Position numbers and translations under genes: made by a program. The notes under the pieces were generated by a model that was not told the origin of the DNA, ran no database searches, and worked only from the letters and a program-made list of their open reading frames with translations. Shown in pieces: positions 10,722-18,771 of a stretch of DNA of 64,000 bases. How positions within the stretch are numbered: the stretch's first letter is position 1; the number at the start of each line of letters is the position of its first letter. The stretch spans positions 62,001 through 126,000 of the forward strand of contig JANQAB010000009.1 of the NCBI GenBank assembly GCA_024707265.1, written 5' to 3'. This DNA comes from Sporocytophaga sp. (GTDB taxonomy: Bacteria > Bacteroidota > Bacteroidia > Cytophagales > Cytophagaceae).

Positions 10722-11258
10722 ATGGAAAAAATAGCAAAAGGAATACCGGATATCAAAGACTGGGGAATAGATGCGGATCCGGAGAATGATCCTACCTACC
10801 CTATGAAGCCTAACCGTACTGACGAAGAACAAAACGGTTATACCTGGGAAAGATCTGTACAGCAGGCTGAAACTGTGGAAATTTTAAAATCAACAGAAAG
10901 ACCAAACTTAAGTGCAGTATTCGGAACATCTGTACCTCCCAAAGGTCTAAGCGGAGCGATTCGCCGATATGCATATAAGAATAGTGAAGGACAGTTCAGT
11001 CACTGGTTGCCTTTGCTTATCGCCGACCGTGTGAATGTTGTGGAAGGAATTATTGATGATCTGAAAAAAGGGAAAGTACCTAATATTTATGCGGAGAAAG
11101 GATTCAATGCAATGTGGAAGTATAACAGAAAAGCTGCTATTGGCATGATAGCTGCTAACGTTGCTGCTGTTTCTGCGTTAGGACTTTTTTTGTTCAGAGG
11201 CAGAATATTTAATGAAGGTAAATCAGTTAAGAAGGCCTTACAAAATTACAATATGTAA
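10722..11258 (+). CDS. Conserved hypothetical protein with C-terminal membrane anchor
   Basis: A 178-aa protein I do not recognise by function. The N-terminus is polar (GIPDIKDWGIDADPENDP, YPMKPNRTDEE). The middle carries LSGAIRRYAYKNSEGQFSHW and LLIADRVNVVEGIIDDL, and residues about 137-158 (AAIGMIAANVAAVSALGLF) form one membrane helix. It starts 11 bp after the alcohol dehydrogenase and shares its downstream terminator, which suggests a functional link such as membrane tethering. That role is inference. Confidence 0.85.
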   Translation: MEKIAKGIPDIKDWGIDADPENDPTYPMKPNRTDEEQNGYTWERSVQQAETVEILKSTERPNLSAVFGTSVPPKGLSGAIRRYAYKNSEGQFSHWLPLLIADRVNVVEGIIDDLKKGKVPNIYAEKGFNAMWKYNRKAAIGMIAANVAAVSALGLFLFRGRIFNEGKSVKKALQNYNM

Positions 11259-11260
11259 AA

Positions 11261-11292
11261 AAATCCCGGACGGCTAGTCGTTCCGGGATTTT
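11261..11292. terminator. Intrinsic terminator after the dehydrogenase operon
   Basis: AAATCCCGGACG and CGTTCCGGGATTT form a long GC-rich stem around a short loop, directly after the stop at 11258. There is a T-run on the plus strand and an A6 run on the other side, so it can end transcription in both directions. Confidence 0.85.
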
Positions 11293-11366
11293 AAATGATT
11301 TGTACTCAACATGCAATCATTGTCAACAATTAAATTTCTAACTACAGTAGCATAATACACTTTTAA

Positions 11367-12212
11367 TTACTTATCCATCATTTTAGTAAGTGCTTTGGTT
11401 GGTATAACCTCTATCACAGTAACCCGAATACCCCATTGAGGGGCCTGTTCAGGAGCAACTACATAATATTTAACTCCTATACTAAGATCTACATATTGAT
11501 TCACCAATTTGGTTAGCTGTCCTATGGTCGGTGTAAGACCAACATTCCAGGTTCCGGCACTCCAGTCTCTTATGACCTCTGAAAAAACACCGAATGTCGT
11601 TCTGGATTTATTAAGATAGGTGATATAAGATCGAATGAAGGTAAAGTTAATTTTCTTTTCAGCGGGACTGTCTTTACTGGACCAGAGATGATGCGGAACA
11701 GCTGCTATTCTAAAAGATCCAAATTGTTTAAGCAAAGCTAACGTTACCCCTCCTGCCCACTTCCTTGTACCAAAGGCTGAACTTGACGCAACAGGAAACT
11801 GCACCGATGGACCTATCCCCAGGACGAAAGGAATATTTTTTGGTGAAAGATAAGTATTCAATACAAAATCAGAAATGCCCGTTTTGCCCGTAGGGTTGGA
11901 CATTCCTATCTGTGAGATTACAGGTATAAATGACCTTGTAATAATACTCCATTTCTCTCCCAGGTGAAAAGGGATTAATGGCTGAAAGTTTAAAGTATAT
12001 CTAAATGCATTTTCAGGCCCTACTTTAAATTCGAAATTATTCTGATACTGAAGATTTATAAGGTGTGCTATGGGGTTCTGAAGTGTATTAGCAAGCTCCA
12101 GTTCATTAGCAGGTTTTGTAATATCGGGAATGGTATCAGATGCGGTTTGTGAATAAACATTTAAACAGGCAAATAAAAAAGTTATAATAACAAAGAAATA
12201 AATCCTTTTCAT
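11367..12212 (-). CDS. Outer-membrane beta-barrel protein (transporter / 'neuromedin U'-like family)
   Basis: A 281-aa protein starting at ATG 12212; a TTG six bases upstream is also in frame but less likely. It has a signal peptide (FFVIITFLFACLNVYSQ) followed by alternating polar/apolar strands ending in aromatic residues, for example FRYTLNFQPLIPFHLG and FVLGIGPSVQFPVASS. This resembles the Phenol_MetA_deg-like outer-membrane barrels that are often auto-annotated as 'neuromedin U' or 'transporter'. It converges with the dehydrogenase operon. Its substrate is unknown. Confidence 0.7.
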   Translation of the reverse strand: MKRIYFFVIITFLFACLNVYSQTASDTIPDITKPANELELANTLQNPIAHLINLQYQNNFEFKVGPENAFRYTLNFQPLIPFHLGEKWSIITRSFIPVISQIGMSNPTGKTGISDFVLNTYLSPKNIPFVLGIGPSVQFPVASSSAFGTRKWAGGVTLALLKQFGSFRIAAVPHHLWSSKDSPAEKKINFTFIRSYITYLNKSRTTFGVFSEVIRDWSAGTWNVGLTPTIGQLTKLVNQYVDLSIGVKYYVVAPEQAPQWGIRVTVIEVIPTKALTKMMDK

Positions 12213-12314
12213 TAACAATTTTTAGAGCACAACGGGAAACGCAGAAAGATGTTAAAATAAATAAAATTAACTATTTAAGTCCCGGTAAGGATAATAGACA
12301 CATTAGCTAAAATT

Positions 12315-12472
12315 CTAAAAGACCTCACCCTAAATCCCTCTCCTGATAGAGAGGACTTTAATGCTTATGGTATTAGTTATAGCGCTTTTAATTCAACATT
12401 TTTATCGTCGACTGTTCCCTTCGCCTTCAGGAGAAGGGTTAGGGATGAGGTTTATTGGCTTGGAAAAGGGAA
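12315..12472. repeat. Dispersed intergenic repeat, uninterrupted copy
   Basis: An element of about 155 bp. Its ends, GACCTCACCCTAAATCCC and the reverse complement of AGGGTTAGGGATGAGGTTT, form imperfect inverted repeats that each run into a CTCCTGA / TCAGGAG core. A second copy at 57686-58195 shares both ends and most of the middle but is split by a 350-bp insertion. CCTCACCC...CTCTCC elements of this type are widespread in bacterial intergenic DNA. The rest of the 12213-12606 spacer holds no gene. Confidence 0.8.
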
Positions 12473-12606
12473 CTAAATATTTAATCCAATAAAATATCCC
12501 TAATAGGGATAAACAACAGCAAATCCATTAGGTTGAATAACGGAAAGACTATCCTTGTGTAAAAATTATTTACCAGCGGTTGTATTAAACAAAAAACTCT
12601 TGCCTT

Positions 12607-13446
12607 ATGCTTGAAATACTTTCAAATCTGTTAAATATCATCGTCCTGTTCTTTGCTGCATCGAGCATGCTCTCCGTGGGTTTCAGTTATAGGATTCATG
12701 AAATCATTGCTCCACTGAGAAATATTCCTGAAGTTGCCAAAGCTCTTATAGCAAATTTTGTGTTGGTACCAATACTAGGTTATCTCCTCATTCATATCTT
12801 TCATATGGAAAGACCTGTTGAGATAGGATTGATTCTGATTGCATGTGCTGCAGGTGCACCATTTCTGATTAAACTTACAATTGCTGCAGGAACTGATGTT
12901 GCCCTCAGTACATCTCTATTAGCTCTCCTTTTACCGCTCACAATTGTATATATGCCATTGGTAGTACCTATAGAAGTTCCTGAAGCTAAGATAAACCCAA
13001 TGGCTATCGCTACCCCTCTTGTGCTGACAATGCTTGTTCCTCTTGCTTTAGGATTCTTTCTCCACGCCTATATTCCGAAATGGACTAATCTTTTGCAGCC
13101 TATTCTTGCCAAATTATCAAGCATAGCTTTACTACTTCTTTTTGTGATAACATTTATTGTATACTATAAAGCCATTTTAGGAATACTTGGAAAAGGTGTC
13201 ATTATAGCAGCTGCATTATTGATTATTGGAGCCTTGGGTATTGGCTTCCTGCTTGGTGGCCCTGGTATTGCTGCAAAACATGTCCTGGCATTAGGGACAG
13301 CTCAGCGTAATATTTCTGCTGCTACTGTTGTTGCCACCCAGGGATTTGATGATCGGAAAACGCTTATAGTAGTTATACTCTCCTCTCTATTGGCATTGAT
13401 CCTTCTTTTTCCTATAGCGAAACTCTTACGAAGGCAAGAGAAATAA
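12607..13446 (+). CDS. BASS-family (bile acid:Na+ symporter-like) transporter
   Basis: A 279-aa polytopic inner-membrane protein with about nine hydrophobic segments. The ACAAGAPFLIKLTIAAG stretch, the VLTMLVPLALGFFLHAYIP helix and the GTAQRNISAATVVATQGF segment are typical of sodium-dependent organic-anion transporters of the BASS/SBF superfamily. It ends 59 bp before a sulfatase on the same strand. Import of a sulfated or sulfonated organic anion for that enzyme is a reasonable inference, but the real substrate is unknown. Confidence 0.8.
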   Translation: MLEILSNLLNIIVLFFAASSMLSVGFSYRIHEIIAPLRNIPEVAKALIANFVLVPILGYLLIHIFHMERPVEIGLILIACAAGAPFLIKLTIAAGTDVALSTSLLALLLPLTIVYMPLVVPIEVPEAKINPMAIATPLVLTMLVPLALGFFLHAYIPKWTNLLQPILAKLSSIALLLLFVITFIVYYKAILGILGKGVIIAAALLIIGALGIGFLLGGPGIAAKHVLALGTAQRNISAATVVATQGFDDRKTLIVVILSSLLALILLFPIAKLLRRQEK

Positions 13447-13505
13447 AAATACAATCGAATCCTGATTCTCAAAGTACTTTTATATTATGAAACGGATACT
13501 ATTTA

Positions 13506-15185
13506 ATGATACAGATAAATATGGAAAATCAGAATAGCAATAAACAACGTCCCAATATCCTTATCCTCTGCATGGATCAATGGCAGACACATATGAAAGT
13601 ACCTGACAATGTTCCTTTCCCTGCTATGCGCAGACTCGAAGCACAGGGTGTAAGCTTTGACCGTCAATATTGCACCGTACCTATCTGCACAGCTTCACGC
13701 TCCTCAATGTGGACAGGTGTTCATGCAAAAAACACGGGTTTATGGGATAATACAAACTTTGCCTGGATAAATGAATTATCCGGAACTATACCAACCATTG
13801 GTCACATGCTTCGTGACCAGGGTTATTATACTGCCTTCAAAGGGAAGTGGCATCTATCGGAATTATCTCATCATGAAGATGCACTTGAACGATATGGTTT
13901 CTCTGACCTGCAGCAATGGGGTGAAATGTTTGGTACTCCCCTGCAGGGTGAACTATATGATGGAGCTGCAGCATTTGAAACCATTGACTGGCTTGAGAAC
14001 AAAGCAACACAACTGGATAAGCCCTGGCTATTGATTAGCAGTCTTGTAAACCCTCATGACATCATGTATCTGCAAACCGATCCTATTGAAGCTCCTCATC
14101 CTAATGGGTACATGGTCGGAAAACAAACCCAGGTTCAAAAGCTGGGATGGTTTGAAAAGAAATGGGATATCTCTATGCCTGAAAATTTTGCTGACGATTA
14201 TAAATATCAACCTGATGCAATACAGGCATACAAAGAATTTATAGATAAAAACTACGGCAATCTTCCCGATAATCGTGATGACCTATGGCTCATACGACGA
14301 AATTACCTGGTCAATGCAATGCGCCTTGTTGATGCCCAATTCCTGAAAATCCTTGAAGCAATGGATCGCCAGAATTTATGGGAGAATACTATTGTAATTT
14401 TTACGTGCGACCATGGAGAGATGAATGGAGCCCACAGAATGACTCAGAAAGGAGCCATCCACTTTGATGAAGCAGCTATAGTAAACCTGACAGTTTGTGT
14501 TCCCGGAGGCCCTCAGGGAAAACGTACCAAAGCTGTAGGTTCCCTGCTAGACCTCGCTCCTACACTACTGGATTTTGCAGGACTCAGCGAAGAAGGAATT
14601 AAGCAGCATTACCCTCATCTCAAAGGACGTAGTCTGAAGAATGCAATACTTCATCCGGATCAACCAGGTCCGCGGGGAAGTGCAGAAACACCAGGGGGCG
14701 GGGCTTTATTTGCATGGGATGGATTACACTCACTTGATCACGAATGGTCACTGACTGGCGCCCTAAGAGAGCTTACAGATATTCCGGCCTCTGGCAACCG
14801 CAAGGAATACATGAAGTACACAGGAGAAAAATATGGTGCACCGGATTTTCGCAAGCGAACATTCTTTCGTGCAGTGGTCGATGGTCAATACAAACTGGTG
14901 CGCTGGTTCAGTCCTGAGGAATATGGAAATCCTTCGACTATAGAAGATTTATATGCTAATGGCGATGTTACAATGCATGATCTGGTAAATGATCCTGGAG
15001 AGATGGAAAACATTGCCCATCCTGATCATCCTTTATTCAAATCTGAAGTTGTAAAGATTATGTTAGGTAAGTTACACGCCCTGATAAGAGATGAGATTGG
15101 AGAAGATACTTGTCCGTTTGACTTGGATTTATTTGGCACACGTGAAGTTAAGTATCGAAAAGCTGCGCAATATGTTCAGAAATGA
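13506..15185 (+). CDS. Type I sulfatase / phosphonate-monoester-hydrolase-like enzyme, cytosolic
   Basis: A 559-aa alkaline-phosphatase-superfamily hydrolase. The formylglycine signature CTASR places the catalytic cysteine at residue 61, and D24 in LCMDQWQ is a metal ligand. KGKWHL supplies a catalytic lysine and TCDHGEMNG a second Asp-His metal site. There is no signal peptide, unlike most Bacteroidota polysaccharide sulfatases, so it should act on a small molecule in the cytosol. Starts at 13506 and 13521 (MENQNSN) are both possible. Activity needs a formylglycine-generating enzyme, which is not in the window. The adjacent BASS transporter is a plausible partner. Confidence 0.9.
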   Translation: MIQINMENQNSNKQRPNILILCMDQWQTHMKVPDNVPFPAMRRLEAQGVSFDRQYCTVPICTASRSSMWTGVHAKNTGLWDNTNFAWINELSGTIPTIGHMLRDQGYYTAFKGKWHLSELSHHEDALERYGFSDLQQWGEMFGTPLQGELYDGAAAFETIDWLENKATQLDKPWLLISSLVNPHDIMYLQTDPIEAPHPNGYMVGKQTQVQKLGWFEKKWDISMPENFADDYKYQPDAIQAYKEFIDKNYGNLPDNRDDLWLIRRNYLVNAMRLVDAQFLKILEAMDRQNLWENTIVIFTCDHGEMNGAHRMTQKGAIHFDEAAIVNLTVCVPGGPQGKRTKAVGSLLDLAPTLLDFAGLSEEGIKQHYPHLKGRSLKNAILHPDQPGPRGSAETPGGGALFAWDGLHSLDHEWSLTGALRELTDIPASGNRKEYMKYTGEKYGAPDFRKRTFFRAVVDGQYKLVRWFSPEEYGNPSTIEDLYANGDVTMHDLVNDPGEMENIAHPDHPLFKSEVVKIMLGKLHALIRDEIGEDTCPFDLDLFGTREVKYRKAAQYVQK

Positions 15186-15287
15186 TTAGGGTCATGATTT
15201 ATAAGAAGGCTGACGGTGATCGTTGACCTATTATTTTAATATCCCTCCTTTAAAAGAGATGTTCTTAAACTTGCCAGATCTGATTGA

Positions 15288-15318
15288 TTGATGCCATCGC
15301 TTTAAGCGATGGCATCAA
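15288..15318. repeat. Perfect 15-bp-stem palindrome downstream of the sulfatase
   Basis: TTGATGCCATCGCTT is followed almost directly by its reverse complement AAGCGATGGCATCAA with a single central base. It lacks a T-run, so it is more likely a REP-like or RNA-stabilising hairpin than a classic terminator. Confidence 0.75.
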
Positions 15319-15337
15319 TGAACATCCATGAATTTTA

Positions 15338-15396
15338 TAGTCCTTGCTTGCAGCGAGGATTTTTAAGAATTGCGATTGCATCACAAATTTTTTAAG
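15338..15396. repeat. Palindromic intergenic repeat, copy A
   Basis: Begins TAGTCCTTGCTTGCAGCGAG and continues GATTTTTAAGAATTGCGA. It matches copies B (17437-17506) and C (18480-18549). The second half of the palindrome is degraded in this copy (ends CACAAATTTTTTAAG). Confidence 0.8.
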
Positions 15397-15428
15397 TTAG
15401 ATTCAGAATGAAAGGATTGCTTAATATT

Positions 15429-15734
15429 TTAAGCAGTCTTTTCTGATTTTGGATATTGTGATATTTCTAAATAAATTCTTTCTGCAAGGCTATTTAGAGG
15501 CGCGTGAGACATAGAAAGATTTAAATCCAACACATTCTCTGCTAATAGTCGATAATGCTCGTATAACTCATCCGTACGATCTTTCTTTTTAAACCCCATT
15601 AGTTTTAAAATGCTTCGATTTAAATAGAGAAAGTAGCTGCTGGCTTCAATTCCCATATCACTTAAACCTTCAACAAGTCTGTAATTAATAAGATCATCTT
15701 TGATTAATGCGATAATAAGTTTTTTCTTTTTCAT
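15429..15734 (-). CDS. Hypothetical protein, divergent from XRE regulator
   Basis: A 101-aa basic-to-mixed cytosolic protein (MKKKKLIIALIKDDLINYRL at the start, LAERIYLEISQYPKSEKTA at the end). I do not recognise the family. It is helical by composition with no signal peptide. It is transcribed away from a small XRE regulator, and the 160-bp space between them contains two inverted repeats, so the pair may be a regulator and its target. Confidence 0.7.
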   Translation of the reverse strand: MKKKKLIIALIKDDLINYRLVEGLSDMGIEASSYFLYLNRSILKLMGFKKKDRTDELYEHYRLLAENVLDLNLSMSHAPLNSLAERIYLEISQYPKSEKTA

Positions 15735-15764
15735 AGCTGGATTTGTTTTTCTGTAGATTTATTT

Positions 15765-15833
15765 AGAAAATCTGTACAATTATATAGATTTTCTATCAAA
15801 AATTAAAAGGTTTATCCTGAAAATTCGGATAAA
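15765..15833. promoter_or_regulatory. Divergent regulatory region with two inverted repeats
   Basis: AGAAAATCT-N12-AGATTTTCT (15765-15794) and TTTATCC-N9-GGATAAA (15811-15833) are perfect inverted repeats in the spacer between the divergent 15734 and 15897 genes. They are good candidates for operators of the XRE-family regulator encoded at 15897. Binding is inferred, not shown. Confidence 0.5.
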
Positions 15834-15896
15834 ACTTTAGAAATTCTAAATTTATATACAGAAGTGCGAAATATCTGTGTTTAAAAATTGTATAAA

Positions 15897-16112
15897 ATGA
15901 CTGAACTGGGTCTATTCTTTGCCAAAAAATCAATTAATAAAGCTGATGTCTCCCGGAAAACGGGAATCAGCGCATCCCGACTGAGCGAGCTGACCTTGAA
16001 TGAAGATACACATTTAAGAGCTAAAGAACTTTACCTGATCGCTCTTGCTATAGATGTTGATCCTTGTGAATTGTTGAAGGCTATTTTTAAAGGGGTGAGT
16101 TTGCCGGTGTGA
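15897..16112 (+). CDS. XRE/Cro-type helix-turn-helix regulator
   Basis: A protein of 71 aa from ATG 15897 (a TTG at 15888 would add three residues). It is a single HTH domain: SINKADVSRKTGISASRLSE is the helix-turn-helix, followed by LRAKELYLIALAIDVDPCEL, the closing helices of the lambda-repressor-like fold. It lies divergent to the 101-aa hypothetical gene, with two inverted repeats between them, so it probably autoregulates. Such small XRE proteins can be antitoxins or phage-like repressors, but no toxin signature is seen next door. Confidence 0.85.
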   Translation: MTELGLFFAKKSINKADVSRKTGISASRLSELTLNEDTHLRAKELYLIALAIDVDPCELLKAIFKGVSLPV

Positions 16113-16228
16113 GGTTTTGCTTTCTCAGCTGCAGATCTTTAATCATGCTTTGCAAAGTGAAGGTTAAGAATATCTCTAATAACTTTCAAGAACATCAATT
16201 TCCAAAAGCAGGGACCTCAGAAAACAAT

Positions 16229-16906
16229 ATGAAACTATCTTTAACATTTTTTGCATTAATTATCTCTCAATTGGTTTTCTGTCAGAGCAAAAGAGGTAAA
16301 ATAATTTTAGAAAAAGATAAATATGGAGTGGCTTATATATCCCATGATACATCGAGAAGAGAATATAGCTGGCTGATACCTGATGATCCAGATGAGGATA
16401 CAGAAAGATATTATTATCAAAGCTACCAAAATATAATTGCCGATACTAATTTAACCTTAAAGTTCCAACCTAACCCCTATAGTTTATCCAAGTGGACTCC
16501 CCTTTATGTAATAGGTAATAAATATTACTTATATGGACCATCTGATTGGATGTACAGTTTTGGATATATTATTAGTGACTCAACCATATTTAAACAATCT
16601 AGTCCAGATCCTGAGGTATATTTAATAGTCAATATGAAAGAACCTTCCAATAATGAATTCCAATTTACGACTATCAACTACACCAAAAAACAAATAAAAA
16701 TTTCAATATATATAATTGACAAAACAAATGAGATAGCGGTCTGGAAATTTGAAAAGGAAAATGAAGTTGATTTTAAACTAATGATAAACTCTAATAACAT
16801 TAAAAATTTTCCTGTAGTAATTCGTACTTGCGGAAAGATAAAATGCTTTACCGAATATGATTTTGAAGAACCTGACTTTGAAAAATTAATTAGTAATACT
16901 CGATAA
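16229..16906 (+). CDS. Hypothetical secreted protein
   Basis: A 225-aa protein. The start at 16229 is chosen because it gives a clean signal peptide (MKLSLTFFALIISQLVFCQ); an in-frame GTG at 16109 overlaps the previous gene and would place 40 odd residues in front. The mature part is rich in Tyr, Asp and Asn (IPDDPDEDTERYYYQSYQN; YVIGNKYYLYGPSDWMY). No known family was recognised, and no lipobox is present because the residue before Cys is Phe. It is probably periplasmic or surface. Confidence 0.7.
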   Translation: MKLSLTFFALIISQLVFCQSKRGKIILEKDKYGVAYISHDTSRREYSWLIPDDPDEDTERYYYQSYQNIIADTNLTLKFQPNPYSLSKWTPLYVIGNKYYLYGPSDWMYSFGYIISDSTIFKQSSPDPEVYLIVNMKEPSNNEFQFTTINYTKKQIKISIYIIDKTNEIAVWKFEKENEVDFKLMINSNNIKNFPVVIRTCGKIKCFTEYDFEEPDFEKLISNTR

Positions 16907-16966
16907 ATCTTGAAGCATAAGTTGCTATAGCAGAAATATGCGCATTATTTGGTTAATGCTTACAAT

Positions 16967-17357
16967 TTACACATACCACTTGTTGCCACATTTTTTACAT
17001 ACAACTATAGTGGTACCAATGGAAACTACCCTTTCCCAAATATTTTTTTTCCTTTATATAGATAGAACTTTTATCTGCCTTACAATTAGAACAAATCATC
17101 TTATTATTTTGTCTCTTAAACTCTAATTTCCTGAGTTCACTTTCAATAATCGGATATGCCTTTTCAAGATTTGTTCTTACAACATAAACGTTATAGGAAG
17201 ACAAAATAGAAGAACCTAATTTAATCCTTTGATAATTTGAATATCCCGTATCTTTTATAATACCTTGGATCCCATTCTTTTTTAACTTTGAAAGCATTTC
17301 ATTAGCTTCTGATTTTGAAAGAAACTCCGCAACTAAAACAAGATCTGTTGAATTCAA
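16967..17357 (-). CDS. DUF2007-like signal-transducing protein with C-terminal zinc ribbon (frameshifted)
   Basis: As read, the frame stops at 16995 after 120 aa (ends WYHYSCM). Removing one A from the A8 run at 17043-17050 restores 129 aa ending IVVCKKCGNKWYV with a stop at 16967. The restored protein has an N-terminal DUF2007-type domain (VAEFLSKSEANEMLSKLKKN). Its C-terminal zinc ribbon has two knuckles, CSNC and CKKC, and only the first survives in the shifted frame. The two-knuckle symmetry is strong evidence that the indel is secondary. Function is unknown; this fold is described as a putative prokaryotic signal transducer. Confidence 0.7.
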
Positions 17358-17436
17358 CTTATATTTTTTTATTACAGTAATACTATACTCCTCAATTGCT
17401 GTAAGGGCTTATCAATAATTATGAATAGACAGCTAT

Positions 17437-17506
17437 TCCCAATAGTCCTTGCTTGCGGCGAGGATTTTTAAGAATTGCGACTATATCGCTATTCTTAAAA
17501 ATCCTA
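17437..17506. repeat. Palindromic intergenic repeat, copy B
   Basis: CCCAATAGTCCTTGCTTGCG leads into a long hairpin whose arms are AGGATTTTTAAGAAT and ATTCTTAAAAATCCT. It touches the stop codon (17504-17506) of the ATP-grasp gene and may act as its transcript end. Copies A and C are at 15338 and 18480. Confidence 0.85.
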
Positions 17507-18403
17507 GATATAACCCAACATTTCATAAAATTCAAGTAATTTCGCATTATCAGGCACGCCCGAAACCTGCCCATCTCCCAGCTCCATAATTATCCATGAG
17601 CCATCTTTCTTCTTTGCAATATCCATGGTAAAGAAATTGCTATCTATGTTTTTTGCTACAGTAATAAAATTATCTAATGGTGGTTGCTCTGATTGATAGT
17701 CACCCTCATCCCAGTACTGGAATACGGAAATTAAATTTCCTCTTAAGAAGAACAACCTATACTCTTTGGTAAGAGGCATACCGCTCTTTGAGTGCTCCGT
17801 CAGAAATTCAAGGTCTTCAAACTTTCTGAATACAAGTCCTTCAATTAAATCCTTTCCCTGAAATCTCATGAAGTTTGTGATTACTTTTCTTGCCTGCTCA
17901 CGATCTGAAGCATCAGGTATAAAACATGATTCCTTCCAGCTATGCTTGTTGGATTTTACAAAGTCTTTTACAATTATCGGATCTGTTCCAAATTCGTTTG
18001 ATATCGTTGGAAGCACATCATCAATTTTGAAGTCACTTGAAACATTTGTCCAGATTGACCTTGGAGTATATCCTTCAATCCATTTATAAGAATTGGGTAA
18101 ATAATGACAAGAGGTATATTGTTCGGGAGAATTTATAAGCTCAATATTCTTTTCCTTTAAAGCATTGTAAAATATTTCATAATCAGATGAAGAAAGCATC
18201 CACCCCCTATATATAGCCTTTGTAGATTCTGGTTGTGTCTCAACTAACCTTAATGATTTATTAACATCCTTTTCATTCTTTAATGCTTCAAACCTTATTA
18301 ATGCTGTTATTAATTCTGCTTTTACTGCAGCAGAATATTCATTTTCAAAATCCGGATCAACTTGCTTCTGGTCAATGAAATTATTACAAAAAAGGATCAA
18401 CAT
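17504..18403 (-). CDS. ATP-grasp domain protein (DUF4343-like)
   Basis: A 299-aa cytosolic protein with an ATP-grasp C-terminal half. PIIVKDFVKSNKHSWKESCF supplies the nucleotide-binding lysine strand, LIEGLVFRKFEDLEF follows, and KDGSWIIMELGDGQVSGVP near residue 270 carries the Glu and Asp/Asn metal ligands. ATP-grasp enzymes of this type ligate a carboxylate to an amine or thiol, but the substrate is unknown. A decayed fragment of a second copy lies just upstream at 18555-18662, each copy followed by the same palindromic repeat, so the locus underwent a tandem duplication. Confidence 0.82.
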   Translation of the reverse strand: MLILFCNNFIDQKQVDPDFENEYSAAVKAELITALIRFEALKNEKDVNKSLRLVETQPESTKAIYRGWMLSSSDYEIFYNALKEKNIELINSPEQYTSCHYLPNSYKWIEGYTPRSIWTNVSSDFKIDDVLPTISNEFGTDPIIVKDFVKSNKHSWKESCFIPDASDREQARKVITNFMRFQGKDLIEGLVFRKFEDLEFLTEHSKSGMPLTKEYRLFFLRGNLISVFQYWDEGDYQSEQPPLDNFITVAKNIDSNFFTMDIAKKKDGSWIIMELGDGQVSGVPDNAKLLEFYEMLGYI

Positions 18404-18479
18404 CTGCTTATACTCTAAAATTCCTATACAACAAAGATAAGAAACTGATTTGGATAAAGAATCGAAAAACTCTGCGGTT

Positions 18480-18549
18480 TCCCAATAGTCGTCGCATGCA
18501 GCGAGGATTTTTCGAGGATCACGATTGTATCGCTATTCTCGGAAATCCT
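18480..18549. repeat. Palindromic intergenic repeat, copy C
   Basis: CCCAATAGTCGTCGCATGCA leads into a hairpin with diverged arms (AGGATTTTTCGAGGATC / ATTCTCGGAAATCCT). It sits directly after the stop of the ATP-grasp remnant, just as copy B sits after the intact gene. The paired changes in the two arms (CGAG / CTCG) keep the stem, which suggests the structure is under selection. Confidence 0.82.
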
Positions 18550-18554
18550 TTATC

Positions 18555-18662
18555 CTAGTCTGCCAATTTTTAAATTCAAATAAATTGCATTATCCAGGCA
18601 AACCAATTCCTATCCATTTCCAAGCTCCCTAATGAATCAATATCCATCCTTCATCTTATTAA
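18555..18662 (-). pseudogene. 3' remnant of a second ATP-grasp gene
   Basis: Translated in frame, this reads KMKDGY, stop, FIRELGNG, stop, ELVCLDNA... and then runs to a stop at 18555. It aligns codon by codon with the end of the intact gene next door (KKKDGSWIIMELGDGQVSGVPDNA...). Two codons have become stops (TGG to TGA, CAG to TAG). Only about 35 codons remain; the rest of the copy is deleted. Confidence 0.8.
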
Positions 18663-18771
18663 GGCACAGTGTAAGACAAACAACATCTTTAAATATATAA
18701 TTGTCAAATATAAAATTTCCCCTCCCTCATAAACCACTTAAACATAATTACTTAATACCGGTAAGTATCTT

